Source of the DNA: Bacillota bacterium
Lineage (GTDB): Bacteria; Bacillota; Clostridia; Christensenellales; CAG-138
DNA length: 11,319 bases
NCBI GenBank assembly: GCA_023458615.1
Contig: JAEWYV010000057.1
Location: 1-11,319 of the forward strand
Direction of reading: 5' to 3'
Below the pieces are notes generated by a model. It was not told the DNA's origin. It searched no databases and worked only from the letters and a program-made list of their open reading frames with translations. Position numbers and translations under genes: made by a program. Shown here in pieces: positions 6,327 to 11,319 of the stretch (the first letter of the stretch is position 1; every line of letters begins with the position of its first letter).

Positions 6327-6408
6327 ACCGCCTGTGCAGGCGCCGCAAACATAAAGGCAATACGACCGCCGCGTGGATTGCGAGCGCAGGAAAAAGGGAT
6401 ATTGATGC

Positions 6409-8016
6409 ATGGCAAAAAACGAAAAAAAATCCTTTGTTAAAGGAGCCGTCATTCTTGGACTAGCCGGGCTGATCTGCAAGGTGATTGGCGCGTTTTTTCG
6501 TATTCCGCTCTATAACATGCTGGGAGACGGCATGCAGTATTATGAGGCTGTCTATCCATATTATTCCACATTGCTTGTAATCAGTTCTGCCGGGCTTCCA
6601 ACGGCGATCTCCCGCATGGTTGCCGAGCATACGGCAATGGGGGATAGTGCTGGAGCCAAGCGGGTCTTTCGCACATCTCAGGTCTTGCTGCTTGGTATCG
6701 GCATTGTCACAACGGCGCTGATGTATTTTGGCGCAGACTTGCTTGCGCGAACCACCGTTGGACCGCTTGCGGCACCGTCATTTCGTGTGATGTCTCCGGC
6801 GCTTTTGATTGTCTCCGTGATGTGTTCCTATCGCGGCTATCTGCAAGGGCTCCAGCAGATGACGGGGACGGCTATGTCCCAGCTTGCGGAGCAGGCTGGA
6901 AAGCTTATCTTGGGGCTCTATCTAGCGGCACGCTGGATGCCACGCGGGCTGGAATACGGCGCAATGGGCGCTGTTGCGGGTGTAACGATTTCAGAGCTTC
7001 TCGCGCTGCTGGTTGTTGGCGGGTTCTATCTCTTCCGGAAAAAGGACATCGAGCTGCTTCAGAGGGATTCAATGGAACCGGTGAATGACAAGCATATCAT
7101 TCGAGGACTGCTTGCCATAGCAATTCCGGTTACCATCGGCGCCTCGATTATGCCGATCACGGGTATCGCGGATGCTTCACTCATAAAGAATACGTTGCTT
7201 AGCATCGGGTTTGACGAGGCGGCGGCTTCCATGCGCTATGTTGCATTGAGAAGCAATGTCACAAATATCATCAATATGCCAGCCGTCTTGACCATTGCAC
7301 TGGCGATGAGCCTGGTTCCGGCGATTTCCGCCGCGCGAACGGCAAAGGATCAAAAGACGATCCACACGGTTTCTGCAATGGGCATCAAACTCGCCATGTT
7401 CATCGGCATTCCTTGCGCGGTCGGCCTATTTGCGCTTTCGGCACCTGTAATAGACCTTCTGTACACAATTGATGATCAGCGCTTGCAAATTGCCAGCGCG
7501 TTGATGCGTACCTCCGCCGTGGGCGTCATTTTTCTCTCGCTCGTACAAACGTTAACCGGCATATTGCAGGGGGCTGGCAAACAGCATATCCCGGTGATCA
7601 ACCTGCTGATTGGCGGCATTGTGAAGGTCGTCTTGATGTTGACACTTATGCGAAACCCGAATATCGAGATTCAGGGTGCGGCAATCTCCACAACGGCATG
7701 TTATACCGTTGCGGGTCTGCTGGACGCGATCTACTTGATTCGATATACCAGGCTGAAACTTAATGTGATGGATACGTTCATCAAACCGCTGGTAGCTGCA
7801 CTCATCATGGGCGGTGCGGCATACTTTAGCTATGCGCTGATCCATTCGCGCATTGCCTCAAATACGGTTGCAACCGCTGGCGCGATCCTGATCGGCGTTG
7901 TACTGTATCTCGCGGGGGTGCTTGCCATGCGCATGTTTACGGAGGAAGACCTTTCGTTTATTCCCGGTGGATCCATCTTAGCCAAGTTGCAGTCCCGTAC
8001 GCGCAGGCAGAAATAG
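6409..8016 (+). CDS. SpoVB/YabM/MurJ-type lipid or polysaccharide flippase
   Basis: A 535-residue integral membrane protein of the MOP superfamily (polysaccharide biosynthesis / SpoVB / MurJ-like), predicted to move lipid-linked wall or spore-cortex precursors across the membrane. The N-terminus KGAVILGLAGLICKVIGAFF with RIPLYNMLGD (about 11-40) is the family hallmark. About a dozen or more hydrophobic segments follow, including some near 92-112, 186-208, 230-250, 375-395 and 455-475. A conserved LQGAGKQHIPV loop follows a helix in the C-terminal half. The tail is short and basic. The start has AAGGGA (6394-6399) 9 bases upstream. It precedes mazG by 11 bases, the same order as yabM-yabN in B. 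subtilis, where YabM is a paralogue of SpoVB and YtgP/MurJ. Which precursor it moves cannot be told from sequence alone. Confidence 0.92.
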   Translation: MAKNEKKSFVKGAVILGLAGLICKVIGAFFRIPLYNMLGDGMQYYEAVYPYYSTLLVISSAGLPTAISRMVAEHTAMGDSAGAKRVFRTSQVLLLGIGIVTTALMYFGADLLARTTVGPLAAPSFRVMSPALLIVSVMCSYRGYLQGLQQMTGTAMSQLAEQAGKLILGLYLAARWMPRGLEYGAMGAVAGVTISELLALLVVGGFYLFRKKDIELLQRDSMEPVNDKHIIRGLLAIAIPVTIGASIMPITGIADASLIKNTLLSIGFDEAAASMRYVALRSNVTNIINMPAVLTIALAMSLVPAISAARTAKDQKTIHTVSAMGIKLAMFIGIPCAVGLFALSAPVIDLLYTIDDQRLQIASALMRTSAVGVIFLSLVQTLTGILQGAGKQHIPVINLLIGGIVKVVLMLTLMRNPNIEIQGAAISTTACYTVAGLLDAIYLIRYTRLKLNVMDTFIKPLVAALIMGGAAYFSYALIHSRIASNTVATAGAILIGVVLYLAGVLAMRMFTEEDLSFIPGGSILAKLQSRTRRQK

Positions 8017-8027
8017 AAAGGGAGTCT

Positions 8028-9449
8028 ATGCAGTCCATTACGGTCATTTTTCTTTGCGCACCCGGAGCGCTCACGCTGGCACAGCAAACGGTTCTTGCAC
8101 AGTCCGATACAATCTTTATTCAGACGTTGCGGCATCCTTGTGCCGATATCGTCCGGCAGCATACCGATGATGTTCAATCGATGGATGATCTGTTTGAGGC
8201 GTCGCCAGATTTCGACGCACTCAATCGATCAATTGCAGAGCGCCTCTGTGGCAATGCGCCGTGCGTCTATGTTGCAACGGGCAGCATTCAAAATAGCCAG
8301 CTTCCCGTCATTTATGATCTGGCAACACAGCGCAACATTGCTATTTCTGTGCTGCCTTATCTTTCAGCTGGAGACGTTGCCTTTCCGCTGCTTGAGCGGG
8401 GCGTTGCCATCTCTGCGCATGACCTGCCGGATCAGATCGACCCGGAACAGAGTTACATCGTTGAGGAGATTGACTCTGCGCTTGCAGCTGGCGAAGCAAA
8501 GCTGTATTTAGGCGAGTATTTTCCGGACGACTGGAAGATTTTTCATGCCAGAATTCAGGAAGGTGGAACTTACGAGAGTCGCGAAATCTGCCTTTGCGAT
8601 CTAGATCGGCAGCGTGCCTATGACGCAACGAGTATTGTCTATGTGCCGCATAGCGACTATGAGGCGCGAACCCGGCATGGCTTTGACGACGTAATGCGAA
8701 TTGTTCGCCGTCTTCGCGCGCCAAACGGTTGCCCATGGGATCGTGAGCAAACGCATATTTCCCTGAAAAATGCATTACTGGAAGAAAGCTATGAGCTGAT
8801 TGACGCAATCGATGAAGATGACGATGCGCATATCTGCGAGGAGATGGGTGATGTATTGCTTCAGTTTGCGTTGCATGCGGCAATTGCGGAGGAACAGAGC
8901 GCGTTTTCCGCGCGGGATGCCTGCACCGAACTCGTGGAAAAGCTGATTTATCGTCATCCGCATGTATTTGGGTCGATTCGTGTAAGTGGTTCGGACGAGG
9001 TGCTGAAAAACTGGGATGCGCTTAAGATGGCGCAACGAAAGCAGACCACGCAGACGGAAGTGCTCAAAAGCGTACCCAAGAGCTTTCCCGCTCTTTTGCG
9101 CAGCCGAAAAGTACAAAAGAAAGCTGCGGATATCGGGTTTGACTGGAGTAGCGCAAACGATGCGTTCTACAAAATTGCGGAAGAGACTGAGGAACTCCGT
9201 CAGGCGATGGAGCAGGGCAGCAACATCGAAGAGGAGATGGGCGATCTGTTGTTTGCCGTGGTCAATGTGGCGCGACTATTAAAATTGGAGCCGGAATTTT
9301 TACTCATGCAGGCAACGGATAAATTCATCTATCGATTTGAACAGATGGAACAACTTGCTCTTATGCAGGGACATGCGCTGAAAGAATTGCCTTTTGCAGA
9401 ACAGGATAAACTGTGGGAAGAGGCCAAAAAGCGCCGAATTCCGAGATAA
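8028..9449 (+). CDS. mazG: MazG nucleotide pyrophosphohydrolase with degenerate N-terminal methylase-like domain (YabN type)
   Basis: A 473-residue YabN-type protein. The C-terminal part (about 213-473) is a full tandem MazG, which hydrolyses NTPs to NMP and pyrophosphate and clears aberrant nucleotides. Repeat 1 has NGCPWDREQTH (233-243), EExxE at 252-256 and EEMGD at 271-275. Repeat 2 has EETEEL at 385-390 and EEEMGD at 401-406, so both metal-binding sets are kept. The N-terminal 200 residues align by pattern with the tetrapyrrole (SAM-dependent) methylase domain of YabN, for example RHP at 35-37 and SMDDLFEASPDFD at 51-63. However, the glycine-rich GxGxGD loop is replaced by FLCAPGAL (8-15) and the PGHP-like loop by TGSIQN (84-89). 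This half is probably catalytically dead or repurposed. The ribosome site AAAGGGAG (8017-8024) lies just after the flippase stop, so the two genes are co-translated. Confidence 0.93.
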   Translation: MQSITVIFLCAPGALTLAQQTVLAQSDTIFIQTLRHPCADIVRQHTDDVQSMDDLFEASPDFDALNRSIAERLCGNAPCVYVATGSIQNSQLPVIYDLATQRNIAISVLPYLSAGDVAFPLLERGVAISAHDLPDQIDPEQSYIVEEIDSALAAGEAKLYLGEYFPDDWKIFHARIQEGGTYESREICLCDLDRQRAYDATSIVYVPHSDYEARTRHGFDDVMRIVRRLRAPNGCPWDREQTHISLKNALLEESYELIDAIDEDDDAHICEEMGDVLLQFALHAAIAEEQSAFSARDACTELVEKLIYRHPHVFGSIRVSGSDEVLKNWDALKMAQRKQTTQTEVLKSVPKSFPALLRSRKVQKKAADIGFDWSSANDAFYKIAEETEELRQAMEQGSNIEEEMGDLLFAVVNVARLLKLEPEFLLMQATDKFIYRFEQMEQLALMQGHALKELPFAEQDKLWEEAKKRRIPR

Positions 9450-9464
9450 TTTACAATTTAAGGC

Positions 9465-9493
9465 TTGCCAATCTACGCTAAGGTTGATACAAT
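9465..9493 (+). promoter_or_regulatory. Promoter of the HU gene
   Basis: TTGCCA (9465-9470) and TACAAT (9488-9493) with a 17-base spacer lie wholly in the gap after mazG. Transcription would start near 9500, giving a leader of about 30 bases. HU can thus be made at high level independently of the genes upstream. Confidence 0.82.
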
Positions 9494-9530
9494 ATGTCAG
9501 CAACCAAAAATTCATGGAGGATATTTCACA

Positions 9531-9803
9531 ATGAATAAAACCGATTTAATCGCGGCCGTCGCGGAGAAGAGCGAACTCTCGAAAAAGGATGCAGAGAAAG
9601 CAGTTGTTGCTTTTCTGACCTCCGTCGAAGAGTCTCTGAAGGCTGGCGAGAAGGTTTCCATCGTTGGCTTTGGCACCTTTGAAGCAAAGGTTCGCCCCGC
9701 TCGCAAAGGACACAATCCGCAGACCCGCAAAGAGATCGATATCCCGGCGTCCAAACTGCCCACCTTCAAGGCCGGCAAGGCGCTCAAGGATTCGCTCAAC
9801 TAA
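9531..9803 (+). CDS. hup: HU-family DNA-binding protein
   Basis: A 90-residue HU protein, the classic length. It is a homodimeric nucleoid protein that bends and packs DNA with little sequence preference. MNKTDLI begins the first helix. GFGTFE is at 46-51, and the DNA-binding arm ARKGHNPQTRKEIDIPAS runs from about 58 to 75, with the intercalating proline at 63 (NP). The C-terminus FKAGKALKDSLN is typical. The start at 9531 has GGAGG (9516-9520) 10 bases upstream; an ATG at 9465 lies inside the promoter. In many Clostridia an HU gene follows mazG in this way. A terminator follows directly. Confidence 0.98.
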   Translation: MNKTDLIAAVAEKSELSKKDAEKAVVAFLTSVEESLKAGEKVSIVGFGTFEAKVRPARKGHNPQTRKEIDIPASKLPTFKAGKALKDSLN

Positions 9804-9819
9804 AAGAATCGTTTTTCTT

Positions 9820-9853
9820 ACGCCGCTGGGGTTTCCCATGCGGCGTTTCTTTT
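9820..9853 (+). terminator. Intrinsic terminator after HU
   Basis: ACGCCGC-TGGG (9820-9830) pairs with CCCA-GCGGCGT (9835-9846, one bulged T) around a GTTT loop, followed by TTTCTTTT. It is 16 bases after the HU stop codon. Confidence 0.9.
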
Positions 9854-9929
9854 GTGTTTGGCTATTCTCAATAGAGCGAGAGATAATTTTAGCGCATGTC
9901 ACAACAATATACGAAATTTGTGCAATTAC

Positions 9930-9958
9930 TTGATTTCGGGGCGTATATGCGCGATAAT
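9930..9958 (+). promoter_or_regulatory. Promoter of the xpt-guaA operon
   Basis: TTGATT (9930-9935) and GATAAT (9953-9958) have a 17-base spacer. Transcription would start near 9965, leaving only about 30 leader bases, too few for a guanine riboswitch. A short inverted repeat, ATAAT-N6-ATTAT (9954-9969), overlaps the -10 and start region and could bind a repressor. Confidence 0.75.
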
Positions 9959-9980
9959 AGACGCATTATTTGGATAGGTG

Positions 9981-9985
9981 AGGAG
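9981..9985 (+). promoter_or_regulatory. Ribosome binding site fixing the xpt start
   Basis: AGGAG lies 10 bases before the ATG at 9996. An in-frame GTG at 9978 overlaps it and would add six residues not seen in the family. Confidence 0.75.
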
Positions 9986-9995
9986 TTGGTGCAGG

Positions 9996-10571
9996 ATGAA
10001 GCAGTTATATGATCGAATTCGCGCCGAGGGGCGCGTGCTTCCGGGTAACATCATAAAGGTAGACGGCTTTTTGAACCACCGTGTGGATACAGCGTTGATG
10101 CGCGACATGGCGAAGGAATTCAAAAGCCGTTTTGATTTAACAGGGCTAACGGCGGTGCTGACGGTGGAGGCTTCGGGTATTCCGCTGGCGACCATTTGCG
10201 CAGAGGAGTTCGGTGTTCCGATGGTATTTGCTAAAAAGGCAAAATCGGACAACATCGAAGGCGGGCTCTACAAAAGCGACATTTACTCCTACACCTACAA
10301 AAAGAAATTCACACTCATCGTTGCGAGTCAGTGGCTTGGCTCCAATGACAAGGTGCTCATCATTGACGATTTTATCGCAAATGGCGAAGCGCTGCGCGGA
10401 CTTGTTGAGATTGTAGACGAGGCGGGTGCGGAACTGCTCGGCATCGGCATTGCTATTGAAAAAGGATTTCAGCCCGGCGGTCAACGCCTGCGTGAAGCCG
10501 GTATCCATATAGAATCCCTTGCCATCATTGAGAGCGCGGACGAGACGGGCATCGTCTTCCGCGGGGAGTAA
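9996..10571 (+). CDS. xpt: Xanthine phosphoribosyltransferase
   Basis: A 191-residue type I phosphoribosyltransferase of the Bacillota Xpt type, which joins xanthine to PRPP to give XMP in purine salvage. The PRPP-binding signature VLIIDDFIANGEA is at 120-132. Other family blocks are LPGNIIKVDGFLNHRVD (15-31), TVEASGIPLA (56-65) and VFAKKAKS (77-84). Length matches the family (about 190-195). guaA starts 3 bases after its stop, and the guaA ribosome site lies in the last xpt codons. The product XMP is the substrate of the next gene's enzyme, so the pair routes salvaged xanthine to GMP. In B. subtilis xpt is paired with the xanthine permease gene pbuX and controlled by a guanine riboswitch; neither is present here. 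Confidence 0.96.
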   Translation: MKQLYDRIRAEGRVLPGNIIKVDGFLNHRVDTALMRDMAKEFKSRFDLTGLTAVLTVEASGIPLATICAEEFGVPMVFAKKAKSDNIEGGLYKSDIYSYTYKKKFTLIVASQWLGSNDKVLIIDDFIANGEALRGLVEIVDEAGAELLGIGIAIEKGFQPGGQRLREAGIHIESLAIIESADETGIVFRGE

Positions 10572-10574
10572 GAA

Positions 10575-11319
10575 ATGCGGGAACGTGTTGTAGTACTCGA
10601 CTTTGGCGGACAATACAATCAACTCATCGCGCGCCGCGTGCGCGAGGCGGGCGTCTATAGTGAACTCATTCCACATGATGCGCCGATTGAGCGCATCAAG
10701 GGAGATGCACTGAGCGCAATCATCCTCACCGGCGGGCCGGACAGTGCCTATGAAGAGGGCGCAAAAGCATGTGATAACAATATCTTTTCGCTTGGCGTAC
10801 CGGTGCTTGGCATCTGCTATGGGATGCAGTATCTAGCGAAGGTTTTTGGAGGCGAGATTGCCTCCGCGCCGATTCGCGAATATGGACACACTAAGATTCG
10901 CTTTGCTAAGCATCCGCTATTTGAGGGCATGGGCAATGTGGTTTGGATGAACCATAACGATTCCGTAACCCGCGCGCCGGAAGGATTTACGGCAATCGCT
11001 TCGACGGATGCTTGCCCCGTCGCCGCATTTGCCGATGAAGCACGGCGCTTTTACGGAATTCAGTTCCATGCAGAAGTGACCCATACGCAGAATGGGCAGC
11101 GGTTGTTTGAAAACTTCTTAAAGAAGGTATGCCATCTCCGCTGCGATTACAGCGCGGCAAACCTGAAGGACGAGCTGATTGCTGCCGTACGAAAGCAGGT
11201 TGGCACCGGTCGCGTCATTGGCGCACTATCCGGCGGGGTGGATTCCTCCGTCGCCAGTGTGCTGGTGCATGAGGCGGTAGGCAGCCAGATGACCTGCATC
11301 TTCGTTGACCATGGCCTCC
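10575..11319 (+). CDS. guaA: GMP synthase (glutamine-hydrolysing), 3'-truncated by window
   Basis: N-terminal half of GMP synthase, which converts XMP to GMP using ATP and glutamine. The visible 248 residues cover the class I glutamine amidotransferase domain (about 4-190) and the start of the ATP pyrophosphatase domain. Seen are LDFGGQYNQLIARRVRE (8-24), TGGP (52-55), the nucleophile C81 in GICYGMQ, the catalytic H165 and E167, and the ATP P-loop SGGVDSS (219-225). FVDHGL follows where the family has FVDNGLLR. Two usual motifs are altered: FHPE reads FHAE at 164-167, and the SHGD-like segment reads NHND. The catalytic Cys-His-Glu triad is intact, so I expect activity. The ribosome site GGGGAG (10563-10568) overlaps the end of xpt, suggesting translational coupling. 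About half the protein lies beyond the window. Confidence 0.97.
   Translation, partial: MRERVVVLDFGGQYNQLIARRVREAGVYSELIPHDAPIERIKGDALSAIILTGGPDSAYEEGAKACDNNIFSLGVPVLGICYGMQYLAKVFGGEIASAPIREYGHTKIRFAKHPLFEGMGNVVWMNHNDSVTRAPEGFTAIASTDACPVAAFADEARRFYGIQFHAEVTHTQNGQRLFENFLKKVCHLRCDYSAANLKDELIAAVRKQVGTGRVIGALSGGVDSSVASVLVHEAVGSQMTCIFVDHGL

Noticed and set aside
9854..9995. Purine riboswitch ahead of xpt
   Set aside because: No three-way junction or conserved loop sequences could be found, and the predicted leader is only about 30 bases.
1..11319. Mobile elements, CRISPR arrays, phage or defence genes
   Set aside because: No transposase or integrase motifs, no regularly spaced repeats and no terminal inverted repeats were seen. 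The only tandem repeat is the zinc-ribbon duplication inside a gene.

Overview
The window looks like the chromosome of a member of the Bacillota, most likely class Clostridia. The evidence is an RNase Y gene, a SpoVB/YabM-type flippase directly followed by a YabN-type MazG and then HU, a B. subtilis-type xanthine phosphoribosyltransferase, strong AGGAGG-like ribosome sites, and sigma-A promoters that nearly all have 17-base spacers. Base composition is roughly balanced and even. I saw no insertion sequence, phage gene, CRISPR array or integron, and cannot name a genus.

Layout. (1) At 2-709 is the 3' part of an L,D-transpeptidase gene (cell-wall cross-linking), closed by a strong terminator at 721-744. 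(2) At 710-1035 is a non-coding stretch with a good promoter (854-882), a structured leader and an intrinsic terminator (983-1015) only 20 bases before rny. rny (1036-2574) encodes RNase Y, the membrane-tethered endonuclease that starts mRNA decay. (3) At 2683-4594 are an M19-family dipeptidase and an NAD(P)-dependent epimerase/reductase of the extended SDR class. They are probably co-transcribed and closed by a two-way terminator (4640-4675) shared with a convergent tRNA-Trp(CCA) gene. (4) At 4951-6251 on the minus strand is an SPFH-domain protein with two tandem zinc ribbons, with its own promoter and terminator. (5) Divergent from it, at 6321-9846, are a lipid/polysaccharide flippase, mazG and the HU gene. 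HU also has its own promoter and ends at a terminator. (6) At 9930-11319 are xpt and guaA, a two-gene purine salvage operon: Xpt makes XMP from xanthine and GuaA aminates XMP to GMP. guaA runs off the right end.

Most genes are housekeeping, and I found no clearly new multi-gene system. The parts most worth a second look are regulatory or concern degenerate domains. The rny leader has a terminator whose 3' arm could instead pair with the predicted 5' end of the transcript. A 14-bp hairpin in front of the dipeptidase gene contains a near-copy of its own Shine-Dalgarno region. The N-terminal methyltransferase-like half of MazG has lost its expected SAM-binding motifs. The SPFH protein carries a duplicated zinc ribbon and stands alone.
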